Notes: generated by a model not told the origin, from the sequence alone. 64,000 nucleotides of DNA from Kappaphycus alvarezii (GCA_002205965.3 NADL03000765.1:310001-374000); one strand, 5' to 3'; shown: positions 1-10,384, counted from the stretch's first letter. Numbers and translations: made by a program.

Positions 1-129
1 CCAAAGTTGGATCTTTAGAACTACTTGAGCTCAAAGCGCCTTATCAAACCAAATGAACAGCCCAAAAGCATCACAATATTTCCGAGTCCGATCACTGCCG
101 TCTTCTGTGCATCGCCGAGATTTTGAAGA

Positions 130-900
130 GCAGCGCGTGAGAGCTTTGGTATCAGATTAAACTAAACGTTAGCTACCAGACGCGTACAACAGGTTTTATC
201 CGAATGAGACAACTTGAATTATCAACGCACTGAAGCGGAGCCATACATGATGAAACATTACAAAATTGCGCGTCTCTCATACGCAGAAATTCATCTTACT
301 TGGGACACGTGCGAAAGAAAATTTCTAGTACTAAGCGATGAAAAAAGTTTAATTTGGACGGCCCGGATGGTTTCACGAGCTACACGCACAATAATGGAAA
401 GGAAAAGAAAATATTATCGTGGCGAAAGATAGATGGTGGATCATTTATGCTATGGGGGGCTATTCATTACTTTGGACTCTCTGATTTGTGTGTTATTAGT
501 GGGCATGTGAGCTCTGAAATCTAATTTAATGTTTTAATAGAAGGAATTAAAGCCATTTGCGGCTATCAATTTAGGGAGAGATTGGATCTAACAGCAAGAC
601 AATGCTGCTGTGCATACCTCACAACACACCATGAAATGGATGGGACATAATGATGTCTCGATTTTACCTTTTCAAGCCAAAAGAACGGGGTAAATATCAT
701 TGAGAATCTCTGAGTAATTCTCGTGCAGCGCGTTTATGGAGCTTTTACGCAATTTAGGTCTCTACAAGAGCTTCTCTTTTCCGTCTATGAGGCATGGGCT
801 TCCATTGACATATAGGCATTCAAACGTCTCCATAAATCTGTCACTTGGCGCTCGGCTGCAGTTATAGAAAGAGTATTAAAGTTTGCGATGCATATTTGCT
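130..900 (+). pseudogene. Tc1/mariner-like transposase relic
   Basis: This is a decayed transposase of the Tc1/mariner superfamily, the DDE-type enzyme that cuts and pastes its own transposon. Around 325-400 the reading frame gives DEKKFNLDGPDG, the block holding the first catalytic Asp, but it is reached only by changing frame. Around 430-480 it gives a GGSFMLWGAI-like block. Near 598-630 it gives QDNAAVHTSQH, the second Asp block. A NIIENL-like third catalytic block follows near 692-710. Several stops and frame changes lie between these blocks, so it cannot make a functional enzyme. I did not identify terminal inverted repeats, and the left end may lie outside the window. It is more diverged than the Tc1-like copy at 48725-50251 and is not a duplicate of it. 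Confidence 0.8.
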
Positions 901-1218
901 GAAGTTAAAGTACTTGGTTCATATCCTATTTCGCGTACTTATTGTGTTGCGCTTCATAATGTCCAATTTTTTGGAATCCGTCAGGATATTTGAATGGAAT
1001 GGGGGTCAAAATACAACTAGAGTTAGTGAGTGCAAAAAAAGTAATCAAATTTGAATATATTCCCAAATTTCATTTAAATTTTACAGGTTCAAATTGATTT
1101 TATCACTTTCTTTATTGTTATATTCAGCAACTGATATTATCATTAAGTTCAACAAGAACAACTTTTACGATCACCTCGATCAATTCTTGCAAAGAAATTA
1201 ACCTGTGCATACCATCCA

Positions 1219-1623
1219 CTATTCCAAACCACTCATCTCGAGGGTTTGAAATTGTTTTGCTTCTGCCTCCGACATTTCTTGAGTCTCTCTGAAATGATTG
1301 ACAACGTATCGATGGAACTTGCTGGTGAGGGGGATCACGATAGGAGAGTCGGAACCTGCAAATATTCCCACTTCTTTATTCACATCTGCGCCCCACGAAA
1401 TGGCTCTGTCAACATTCCCGAAGATCCTTTTCATGCGCTCAATACCTGAACTGCTAATTTTGCGGATGCATGTTAGAGGAATGCAAGAAGCTGGCTCCAC
1501 AGTTGTGTTCAGAGATCCTTCCATGACATCAACAAACATAGTTTTTACCAACTCATCTCCGTTACGAGATTTCCCATGCCGAAAGGAGCTCTCAAAAACT
1601 TTGTTTTTCTTAGGCATGGTCAT
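1219..1623 (-). CDS. Unrecognised 134-codon ORF
   Basis: This is an open frame of 134 codons starting at an ATG and ending in TAA/TAG-rich surroundings. I do not recognise the family. The N-terminus is basic (MPKKNK). The middle has two Cys residues spaced like CIPLTC. The C-terminal half contains SPIVIPLTSKF followed by an alternating polar stretch, which is vaguely like the segment before an integrase zinc-binding domain, but without the His and Cys ligands. No signal peptide or membrane helix is obvious. It sits alone between a Tc1 relic and a long AT-rich stretch. It could be an exon, a retroelement fragment or chance. Confidence 0.25.
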   Translation of the reverse strand: MTMPKKNKVFESSFRHGKSRNGDELVKTMFVDVMEGSLNTTVEPASCIPLTCIRKISSSGIERMKRIFGNVDRAISWGADVNKEVGIFAGSDSPIVIPLTSKFHRYVVNHFRETQEMSEAEAKQFQTLEMSGLE

Positions 1624-1639
1624 GTACTGGGAGTGAAAA

Positions 1640-3430
1640 GCGATGCTTTTTTCGGTCGATGTACGAAGGGAAAATGATTTTTGAAGGTGGAGGTTATACA
1701 GTTTCCTTGCCGCTCAATAAACTCTATATGTTTTCACTTCCTTTTCAGAACGAACGCTGACTCACTATTTCCAACATGAAATTGGTAGAAATTGTGCAAC
1801 GGAGAAAAATGTCTTAGTCATGGACTCTTTGAGATCATGAAGGTTACGTTCGGAAATCATTATTCGTTTGGTTCGAGTACTATGTTTTTACAATTAGCCG
1901 GACAACAGCTGTCAATTCTTGTAAACCCATACAACCCAATCAGTATGTGTGAACAGTAAGACCAACTTTTAGGTGAAAATCTGTTTTGTTGGATTTACCC
2001 AGGCGAACGAATCATTTAGTATCATACGTCGTAAAATAAATCATTTAAATGTAATAAGAATCCTTGATGTTTTGTAAAGAAGAACAATAAGCTAACTTTC
2101 AGTATTGTAGCCGAAGAATAGATTGAAATATTTTCCTACCCGCAGGACTACACTCTCTCCTCGTGTTCAGTGTTTTTTGCCTTTAAGAGCAATTGTTATC
2201 AATAAGAGGCTATGATGAAAATATTAAACTGTTACAGACGTACGTCTTTTGAATTTTTTTCAGTGATCCCGCATCACAGACTGCCTGCGTAATGAAATTA
2301 CTCTCGTGTTATTGGCACTTCGGCACTTACATATGCAAGCATGACAGTAAGGTAGTGCAACGCAAAATAAAGAACCACAATCCATTTTGGAGACACGTCT
2401 CAACTCTTTATGCTATCTTTTTAGATTAATTTTTCCATTAGTGACTTTTTTAAGAAAGAAGCTTACTTCATATCTATGATGTTACAATGCCAGTACCTAT
2501 GTAGCTATTATCTAACTTCTGAATCACTTTGGTCATCGAAGTGCAACTATTATATGTAAAGGAAGAAGGAAGAATGACCCTTTATTATATGTAAGAAGTT
2601 CCATGATTGTAACAATACAATCTATCGTATGATTTACAGTATCACTAGATTCAACGTTTTATTCACTCAAGCAGAAAAGAAATAATCGAAATTAATAATT
2701 GAGTGCAAATCTTTTTTTAAATACCAATATCAGTAAACATTTCCGCCGCTATTTGAAATTAGACATCTAGAGGAATATCATTATTACATTACAGATCGCC
2801 CAAATCAAAGTAGTTTTAGGCATCTTTGTATTTCCCGGATGTGTTTGATGGGTTTCAAGGTCGACCTAACTACTGCTTCATAACCAATCAGAATATTCAC
2901 AGTACAGAAAGTTTCATTATCACAATTCCCTGTACGCAAGGACCCTGTAATGTGTTGCTAGAATATCAATATCGCTGAACAGGTTCTCAAGGGCTTTTGA
3001 ATGTAGTATCTATCCATATTTACGCCACTATTTTCTCCCGCAGAAGTAAAAAATCAGATGTGAATCGCTTGAACTGTTGTTTGATGTTCATTCCTTGTTT
3101 AAATATTAAAGCTCGCCGATACATATAAATATTCAGTCTTGATATATCTGCAACTTTTCTTCGTATTAAAATTCTAGCATTTACCTTTACCTCATTGCCA
3201 GCATGCAGAGGAATTGATAAAACACTTCCTAGCTATAATTTTGGAGGCATCTTTGCAACAGTCCGCTTTCAGCTTTAATTCACGGACACATGAGTGGCAA
3301 GCCAGAGAAAACATCGAACTCCGATCTGGATGCTTAAAATTCTTCCGGAAAGCAATTTGAGGATTGTCTCGATGATAGTCACTCCTTATCTACATCGACA
3401 GGGTTTTTTGGTTCAGTTTCAGGCCGGCAG
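1640..3430. other. AT-rich stretch without a recognisable gene
   Basis: I see no convincing coding frame, tRNA or transposon end here. A short direct repeat of TTATATGTAA occurs near 2551 and 2584, separated by a purine-rich GGAAGAAGGAAGAATG stretch. An open frame at 3294-3545 has no recognised motif, but it overlaps the possible upstream part of the gene that follows. Confidence 0.4.
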
Positions 3431-4048
3431 TCACAGCGAATCAATGTATATCAAGGAATTGGTCTGTCGCAGCGTCCGTATCGCTACAAGTCCCGACCAA
3501 GGAGGAAGAATGAGGAAAAACGTTTACGAAAGAAGAGGAAGTTGAATTTAGCGGATATTCCTACCAAAAAGTTGCGGTCGATGAAATGTTGTGATAGGTT
3601 GAAGTGTTTTGAAAACACCGACATAAGATTCTTAAAAGCAGAGGTTTCGCATGTGTTTCTCTCTAATCAATCATGTCGTCGCACGTATTTGAGTGGATTG
3701 CTAGAACCAAACTCGAAATTTTATCACTTCAACGGAAAAGCAGTATTCTACAGCTTCTTGGAGCAGACGTTCTGATTTTCACGGGACATGCAGGCATTAG
3801 TGAAGCAGACAACGCACGCAAAAATTTTGAATGATTCAAAGGGACTAAGTAGGCGGCATTCAGTAGTCCAAAAAGATGAAATTATCTGCTACTTCGAAAG
3901 ACTCGGAGAGAGTACCGCAGATAGCATGCCCAATAGAGATGAATTTCATCTTCCGTACTTTCAGAAAGTGAGAGTATACGAGATGTTTATTGAAGAGCAT
4001 AAATAACTTTGCAATCGCCCGGCACCGTCAGAAAGCTATTTCTTTGAT

Positions 4049-4053
4049 ATCTG
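4049..4053 (+). repeat. Target-site duplication ATCTG, left copy
   Basis: ATCTG precedes the LTR at 4054. An identical ATCTG at 5511-5515 follows it. A 5-bp duplication is typical of gypsy integrase. Confidence 0.85.
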
Positions 4054-5510
4054 TGATAGGGGTAAATCGGCGGGGGAAGAGATCCTCAGAACCAATTACC
4101 CTGAGAAGGAGATGTTGCGGGCGACAAAAGCGCTACCGTGGTATTGTCGAACGAACAAAAGGGAATGTATATAGAAGAGAGTTGAGGAAGCTACAAGCAA
4201 GTATAAAAGGGGCAGGGTCTACCACCGACGCTCTGCGACTAGCGTAATGAAAAGTTTTCTTGGGTCTGAAGTTGACTCTCAACATCCTACTACTCGGGAC
4301 TTGGCTTGAAGTTGTCTGCCAACTTGCTTGACCTCTCCATGAGGAAGCAGTTTACTCAGCTTATATAGACTTTTGGCTACCCCTAAAGTCCGAACAAAAC
4401 TACAGAAGATACCAAGAAATGCATAAAAATACTTTGCGTGGACAATATACTCTAAGCAAAAGATACTTAAGAAACTAACAATTAATTTGGTCCTCTTATT
4501 TCCCATTCTCTAAATCAGATCCAAACAACTCCTCTAAAATATCCATGCTGTCCAAGCAGTCCCCACAAATATCTGCGAATGGCTCAGAGCTCTCTATTTC
4601 CCCCTGGGAGATATCTAGACTACTAAAGATATCTCCATCCGGTTCCATCGTGGGCACAACTTGATCCATACTCTCCATTCCAGGCCCCACCAGTCCAACA
4701 CTTTCCATCCCCCTGTTCCCTCATCCTCCTCCTCCTCCTCCTCCTCTTCCCCATCCTCCTCCTCCTCTTCCTCCTCTTCCTCCTCCTCTTCCTCCTCTTC
4801 CTCCTCCTTCTCCCGAGCCTCGTGCACTAGCTCAGGGGCTAACCATTCCTCGAAGGACTCCCCGCTCTCCTCCTCGACCTTCTCCGCCTCTCCCTCACTT
4901 ACCTCCCTCGCTTCTTCTTCTATGAAGAGGCGGCGAACGAACTCGATGATTTGCTTCTTTGTTTGCCGCCGGATGTAGTCGTCGGCATCGGTTGTCCCGT
5001 AGGCGGCGAGACGAAGGCCATTGATGGGACGGGAAGGGCGGTTTTTGGAAATAGGGACAGAGGGGCGAAGTTTGTTCATTTTGATAGACGTTGGGGAACG
5101 GGAGGCAATGTAGGGTGTTTTGGGTGTGTGGGGGGAGAGAGGTGATGAGTAAAATGATCGGGGGCATTTGGAACCTAGAATAAAGGGGTTTAAATAGGCT
5201 CCCGGGGCAGGTTGTATAGATTAGGAATAGGTAAAATAAATCTGCAAGGGATTTTGCAGTAGTGCATTTGCGCCCTTCTTCTCAAAAAAGGCGAATTTGG
5301 AGGAGGAGGTAAGCTAAAAGGGAAAAGGGACTTGATTCGGGGTCGATTCAGAGGGTTAAATACAGTATAAAAATATCTAGATAAAATGGAAGTAAATTTG
5401 GAAATGACGGTGGGAGAAGTTAGGGGCGGGATCGTTGTAGGTTGCTGGATTACATGAAGGGACGACCATTTCCTGTATTAAATGAGGGGAGGACCATTTT
5501 TTGTATTGCA
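4054..5510 (-). repeat. Solo long-type gypsy LTR carrying a U3 gene
   Basis: This is a 1457-bp solo LTR on the minus strand, bounded by ATCTG duplications. Read on the minus strand it begins TGCAATACAAAAAATGG and ends CCCTATCA. It matches the 3' LTR of element 2 (24901-26352) along its length. Its U3 starts with two copies of a 28-bp repeat holding AATGGTCCTCCC; element 2 has three. A protein-coding region follows, then the core promoter, then R-U5. It interrupts the gene at 3440-7085. It is solo because no internal region or second LTR accompanies it, which is the usual product of LTR-LTR recombination. Confidence 0.93.
4496..5079 (-). pseudogene. LTR-encoded acidic protein, copy a (frameshifted)
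   Basis: The ATG at 5079 opens a frame with a conserved N-terminus (NGLRLAAYG, then TDADDYIRRQTKKQIIEFV). A Glu-rich region with more than 20 consecutive Glu codons (GAG/GAA, about 4718-4806) follows. The frame then departs from the family. The family C-terminus is present in another frame (4496-4708: MESMDQVVPTMEPDGDIFS, then DICGDCLDSMDILEELFG), so one frameshift in or just after the trinucleotide tract separates the halves. The Asp/Glu plus Leu/Ile/Phe pattern of the last 15 residues looks like an acidic activation motif, but this is inference. The gene lies wholly in U3, upstream of the LTR core promoter and in the same orientation. The homologue at 28534-29076 shows the two halves belong to one protein. 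Confidence 0.75.
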
Positions 5511-7089
5511 ATCTGGAACAAATTTTGTCCCTCGATAAAAGTTCGAAAGGTACATTGCTTTACGAAGTGCGAAGAATGTGAAACAGTCCGTGAAGCTTTG
5601 GCCAGGGCCGGAACTGATAAGAGATCATCAATTCAGCTGAAACAGAGAAGGCGGTTACACATCTCTATGGTGGAGCAAGAAAGGCGTGAATATCAAAAGA
5701 AATGTCAAAGAGCTGCACTTTATCCCCGAAACTTTTGCTCTCTCATTGCAGATGGAGCTGATCAGTCAGCTTTTGGATTGCCACACTTTACTTTCCACAC
5801 AAAAGCCACTACTGGCCACAGTCTCAAGGCGAAACTCGTCTGCGTCTTAGAAAATGGCCCATTTAAGTCTCTCTCTATATACACAATGACTGAACAGTTT
5901 GAAACTGGGGCTAACCATGTAATCGAGGCCCTCCACAGAACTCTTTTTGTGAGAAGTGTCAAATCCGCTCTTCCGGATGTTCTACTTCTTAGTTAGATAA
6001 CTGCACCAGGGAGAATAAGAATCGGTATATGTTCTTCTACCTCGAGTCTCTAGCTGCTTGGGCTGTTTTCTGTCAGGTTTTTGCATCCTTCCTGCCATTT
6101 GGTCATACTCATGCTGATATTTATCAGACTTTCAGCTGCACTTCTCGTCTTCTACGCACTAATGATTCAATCACGATGTCAGAGCTAATGGAGCATCTAC
6201 GGAAGTCCTACACCCGCAACCATCTGTCGCCCGAATGCTTCATATCGCAAACGTTTCTGGGATCTGCGTTCAACAAAAGTATATCGCAAAAGTTGCTTGT
6301 TTCTCTAAATACCGATACTTTCGTTTTCACAGGATAAATGGGAAACCTAGATGTGAAAGAGATTCATACAGAACGAGATGCTCGGTGTGGCCCGGCTGCA
6401 ATGATGACTGGATATCTATTAATGGATTCTTTGTTTAGACACAGTCCGGCTTTCTTCTGGGTACACCTGATCTTCGAAGTACACCACCCACCAAGCTCGT
6501 CAGTCCTACAGGAAAAAAAAAGTTAATGAAGAGCCTCCTTTCAGAGGAGACACGCATAAACAGCGTAAAGAATATGGCTGAACTTCAAGCTCTCGTCAAT
6601 GAAGTTTACAAGAATCAACAGGATCAGCTACATTAGAATCTGACAGAGACGTTGAGTTGAATGGAAAGCACTCCAACCATGTACTTACGGATTCAATATG
6701 CATTGATTTTGAAAAAGATAATATTCACATACGTCAGGATGAAGAAACACGAAATGATCTGGAGTATATTTTCAATGAATTTGTAGCGGTCCGTGGGGAA
6801 GGTTGTACAAGTCACTCGCCGTTCTGGATTGGTAAGGTCCAAGATGTGCTGAAGAACCAAGACGGAGTTGCCTTTAAGTTAAGGGTTCACTGGTTTGAGA
6901 TATACAATGGAACGTATGCATTCAGTGGCATGTACGCACCTTCGCGTTTACATCAATCCAAAGAGGCGTGGATACAAGACATACATGTAGATACTGTGTT
7001 CGCTACATTCAGTAGACTTACCCAAAGAAGAAAGATTGGTGAAAGAGCTGGAGCGAGGATAAGGAGAGCACTAGGTCTCCACTGAAAAA

Positions 7090-8290
7090 AGTAAAGAAAT
7101 ACATCTATAATTACTATTTGTCACAATGAACCTAGTAAATGATTAATTTATAATGGCATAACCAACCGCAATAAGCGCTTCATCGCATGAAAAAGACAAT
7201 GGAGGGAGGAATTTTTTATGTTTGTTAAATGCGTGAAGGAACAATTAGTTGGAGACGGAAGGCGTCCGGGGGTTATACCTCAGCCGTAGGGGAAGCTGGC
7301 TCATTCTCAGACGCCCGGCGGCTTCAATCATTGCCGTTGGCTTGCGGAGTGGATATGAACGAGATTTGAGGAAGAAAGGGGCTGACCTGAGAGGCAAACG
7401 CAAGATGTCGGGCCGTTATAGCCGAGATAGAGAACAACAGCCACTCGATAAAGTAGTTTTTCGGCTTCCCTGCACATGGGCGGTTTGAGAGGCGGGCGAA
7501 TTTGGGTTCAAGGGTGGGGAAGAGGGCTTCAGCAGCGGCAGGGGAATGGCAGTGAGAGATGATGAGGAAGGGCAGACTCAGAGTGATGGGTGTGGTAACA
7601 GAAAGCTTCATATGTGGATTGAGCGTGTTGCAGCTCTTCAGCAGCGGCGCAGAAGAAGGTGGCGTAAGGGTCAGCTATGGGAACGACGGGGACGGGGCCC
7701 CGGTAAAAACCGGGAACGACGGGGATGGGGCCCTGTAAAAACCTCTCGAAGGGACAAGACGTTCCGTGTTGGGCGAGGGTTTCGGGAGGTGTAGTCGAGG
7801 GCAAATTCCTCTGGGCCATTGCTGACGGGCCCATCCGAAATGTAGTTGATACTACGTTTGAACTTCAATCGGATCGGGGATCAGTGTGCTAGCTGTGGTT
7901 GTGATGCGATATAGGACCGGGGGCTCTTGGCCGAACAGAGATGTCAGCGGCAAGGTATGAGAATGGGGCTTTCTACGGTGTGGCAGGTGCGAGGAAAGGT
8001 GTGCTGGAATCTGGAGCGACGAGGGCGAGGACTTTTGCGACATCAGTGACTGCAGAAGTGCCTCGAAGAAAGCCAAATGCAGTGAATAGGGATGGATCGT
8101 AGTGTTGGAGAGGAAGGAGCTTGGAGGAAGCCTCAGAAGGGTAGAGATCGGTAATTGAGGACAGGCGATACACCAGTTCGAGGGAAGCATGAGCTGCCAG
8201 TCGCATGGGTTCGTGTCACCGAGGAAATAGTGACCTTTTATTGCTAAAATGAATTACGAGGGGACTGTGCGGTCCCGGCTGAACCTATAG
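7090..8290. other. GC-richer intergenic segment, no recognised gene
   Basis: Several overlapping frames are open on both strands because the segment is GC-richer than its surroundings. None shows a motif I recognise. The longest minus-strand frames (7529-7868, 7852-8206) are rich in Ser, Pro and Leu. The segment may belong to the LINE copy that follows, but I cannot show it. Confidence 0.35.
7679..7743 (+). repeat. Two-copy tandem repeat with GGGGCCC core
   Basis: There are two adjacent units of 33 and 32 bp, each starting GGGAACGACGGGGA and ending GTAAAAACC. They differ by a few bases, and each contains a GGGGCCC palindromic core. Confidence 0.8.
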
Positions 8291-8349
8291 GGGTTTAACC
8301 GAGCAGAATCTGCGCTGGTTGATCATGACTGCAGTATACCGCTGCACGA

Positions 8350-9066
8350 ATGCTGACATCATCGTATGAAGCGCCGAAACTCCGTGAATATAGGCTGTTT
8401 CCTCCTAGCAGCGGTGCAGTTGGCAATGTCCTGGAGGAGCTGGAGGCCAGAGATGTCGATGTAGCCATAAACTTCGATTGCCAAGGGGCGCAGTTCGATG
8501 CCCCCGGACCGGCAAGGAGGGCACGGGGGATAAGATACGGCTTTGGGAGGATCTTGGGGATGGATTGCCAGCTCGAGGTTGCACTCCTCGTGCCCGGCAC
8601 CGATCTGCGACCCGCTGATATACTGGTTTACCCACCAGCAGCCCCTGAAGGCACTGCGGCCCGCCCGATCGCCTGCGATGTTACTGTAGTCTCGCCATGC
8701 AAGGACGATGTCAGAACAAGAGCTACAACGGAAGTGGGCGGTGCTGCTGCAATTGCAAACCGCAGCAAAGTGACGGACCTGGAGAGAAAATTGTCGCGTC
8801 GACTCCCCCCCCCCTCCAATAACCGTACACAGGCCCCCGATTTCGAATTTCAACCGCTGGCCTTTGATTCCTTGGGTTCCCCTTCCCCTGAAAGCGTCCG
8901 CTTCATAGAGGGACTGGTGCCTCGCATTGCTGACAAATTCCACACGTCAGCAGGAGTTATCCGTAATCGGATTTTTAGGCGCATTAGTACCTCAATCAAC
9001 CCACATATCTATCACAGTAAATTAACCCCTCATCAGTTCGTAGAAGAAGAAGAAGAAGAAGTTTAA
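8350..9066 (+). pseudogene. LINE 3' fragment: C-terminal endonuclease-like domain
   Basis: This is an open frame of 238 codons matching the C-terminus of a non-LTR retrotransposon polyprotein. It shares LVPGTxLRPADILV, RPIACDxTxVSP and LAFDSLGxPSP blocks with the copy at 9112-9868. The PAD...CDVTV arrangement resembles the PD-(D/E)XK restriction-like endonuclease of LINEs with a C-terminal nuclease. That assignment is by motif pattern only. The usual Cys/His knuckle before it is degraded here and clear in the other copy. The reverse transcriptase is missing, so this is a 5'-truncated insertion, as is normal for LINEs. The frame runs into a GAA repeat (9043-9062) that is probably the element's 3' tail. 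It could be read as an isolated gene, but the homologous copies argue against that. Confidence 0.7.
9043..9062 (+). repeat. GAA microsatellite tail
   Basis: GAA/AGA units run to the end of the LINE fragment frame. Short tandem repeats at LINE 3' ends are common, and this one marks the tail of the plus-strand LINE. Confidence 0.6.
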
Positions 9067-9111
9067 TGCGTTCAGTATCTACTGTGGACTGCGTACGTCG
9101 TAACTATACGG

Positions 9112-9868
9112 TTAAGATCTAACCGGATGTACTTCGTCGTCCGTGCGCATCGGTGCTCGCGACAGGATAGCTTCAGCGATGGAGGACCACAGGGTGCAAC
9201 TCAGTCGCTGGTAGATACGGCGGCGGACAACGCCAACTGTCGAGTGACACTTGGACGCGATCCGCGGAACTAACTCCTCGATAAATGCAATAGTTCCAGG
9301 GGAAGGGGCACCTAGGGAATCAAACGCCAGAGGTCGAAACGTGAAGTTCGGCGTGTAAGGCGCAGAAGATGGGCCAGTCGATGGAGCGGGGAGGCGTCGG
9401 GCGATGTTGCGTTCCAGGGTTGTAACCTTGTCGCGGGCCGCCAGTTCAGCAGCGCCTCCAGCAACCTGAGTCGCCTTGGTGCGAACTGCGGCCTTGAACG
9501 GTGAAACGCCGGTGATGTCACAGGCAATGGGGCGCAACGTTGTGCCTTCCGGGGTTGGTGGTGGTTGTACAAGAATCGGCGGGGCGGAGCTCAGTGCCCG
9601 GGACGAGGAACGGAACCTCTTGCCGAGTATCCAGATTCGCGGCGCGGGTAACGTGCGTCGCAATCGCATTACATAGCGAGTTGTGGCGGTGACGACGGCC
9701 GAAACCAGGGCAGCAGAGGTCGGCGACGTGATCCCCGAGGGTGTCCAAGGGGTGGTCACAGTGGTGGCAGTTGAGGGCCATGGAGTCATCATACACTGGC
9801 AGTCCGAGGTGACGGCGGAGCATGGTCTGCCAGTGTGTAGTGTGGACCTTCGTAGCTGCCGTGGGGTG
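9112..9868 (-). pseudogene. LINE C-terminus, downstream half, split by element 1
   Basis: On the minus strand this is the end of a LINE polyprotein. A zinc-knuckle-like CHHCDHPLDTLGDHVADLCC block with a following RHRHN (about 9670-9780) comes first. Next are the endonuclease-like LVPGTELRPAD (about 9575) and RPIACDITGVSP (about 9510) blocks, then FRPLAFDSLGAPSP (about 9320). One frame change lies near 9560. The upstream continuation is at 17398-17520, on the far side of element 1. The two halves share one frame through ...AAFLFAHP|TAATKVH once the gypsy element is discounted. The convergent LINE at 8350-9066 ends 45 bp away. Confidence 0.75.
9864..9868 (+). repeat. Target-site duplication GGGTG, left copy
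   Basis: GGGTG precedes the 5' LTR of element 1 and is repeated directly after its 3' LTR at 17393-17397. Confidence 0.9.
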
Positions 9869-10108
9869 TGATGTGCGCAAATTCGCGCACGAAAAAATCT
9901 AGATGAGGACCATGATTGTATACAGTATCGGAATTGGGAAGATATTTTTACAGTTTTTGAATTTGCAAGATATTTTTAATTTGGGTGAGTGTGGCAAATT
10001 CGTCGGCTGATTTTTTCATTTTAGGACACGCTGTCATAGTAGATGTCAGTACAGTTCCAGGTTGTGGGTGATACGACAAGTAGCTCTGAAAGGTCTATAT
10101 AATGGCCA

Positions 10109-10180
10109 CATCAATTCCCACCCCTGGCCGATGGATGGCTGGCATGGGTATGGCACCTAGATATTTACGTTGAGGAAATA
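10109..10180 (+). CDS. LTR mini-ORF, about 23 codons
   Basis: A small frame begins at the ATG in TATAATGGCCACATC and ends at TGA after MATSIPTPGRW...APRYLR. The same frame is open in the other two short LTRs (near 16921 and 18347) with few changes. It occupies the position of the U3 gene of the long LTRs and shares its ATGGCCA start with the copy at 29785-30360. I infer it is a remnant left by deletion of most of that gene. Whether it is translated is unknown. Confidence 0.35.
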
Positions 10181-10260
10181 TCTTCTAATAGTCTCTCTGG
10201 TTCACACGATTCCCGTGAATGCACTTTATGGTTATTATGGTTATTAGTATGTTTTTTTGA

Positions 10261-10290
10261 GACTTTTGGGGTAGCCAAAAGTCTATATAA
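10261..10290 (+). promoter_or_regulatory. LTR core promoter: inverted repeat plus TATA box
   Basis: GACTTTTGG and its reverse complement CCAAAAGTC flank a 5-bp spacer (10261-10283). TATATAA follows directly (10284-10290). The same arrangement occurs in every related LTR here, with small changes, including the long types whose upstream U3 is unrelated. TATA position and conservation suggest the genomic RNA promoter. The inverted repeat could bind a dimeric factor. Confidence 0.65.
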
Positions 10291-10325
10291 GCCGAGTAAA
10301 CTGCTTCCTGTAGTGGAGGTGAAGC

Positions 10326-10384
10326 AAGTTGGCAGACAACTTCAAGCCCAGTCCCAAATAGCTAGGAAGTTGAGAGTCAACTTC
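10326..10384 (+). other. Two conserved hairpins in the LTR R region
   Basis: AAGTTGGCAGACAACTT (10326-10342) and GAAGTTGAGAGTCAACTTC (10366-10384) are inverted repeats with 5- and 3-base loops. Both recur in the other LTRs of the family. They lie about 40-95 bases after the TATA box, so they would be near the 5' end of the transcript. Confidence 0.6.

Larger units (their letters stand above)
3440..7085 (+). pseudogene. DUF7869-type transposase-like gene, broken and split by a solo LTR
   Basis: The frame resembles a large eukaryotic family of unknown or transposase-derived function, which I recall as DUF7869. In order, I see a Lys/Arg-rich nuclear-localisation-like stretch (about 3480-3560), a helical region with a FNGKAVFYSFL-like block (about 3725), and a VYEMFIEEH block (about 3975). 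After the LTR come a KCEECETV Cys pair (about 5560), IADGADQSAFGLPHF (about 5744), DNCTRENKNRY after a frame change (about 5997), and FLPFGHTHADI (about 6092). A C-terminal PFWIGKV...HWFEIYNGTYAF region (6820-6925) looks like a BAH or barrel-type reader module. Asp, Asn and His residues in the ADGADQ, DNCTREN and GHTHADI blocks could form an RNase H-like active site, by inference. There are stops at 3773, 4004 and 5994, and further frame changes near 6340-6600. The open frame is continuous across 4053/5511 once the LTR is discounted, so the LTR entered a pre-existing gene. The true start is unclear. Confidence 0.65.

Noticed and set aside
4661-4978. 105-codon plus-strand frame rich in Ser
   Set aside because: It is the antisense of the Glu-rich tract of the LTR-encoded gene; Ser codons are the reverse complement of GAG/GAA repeats.
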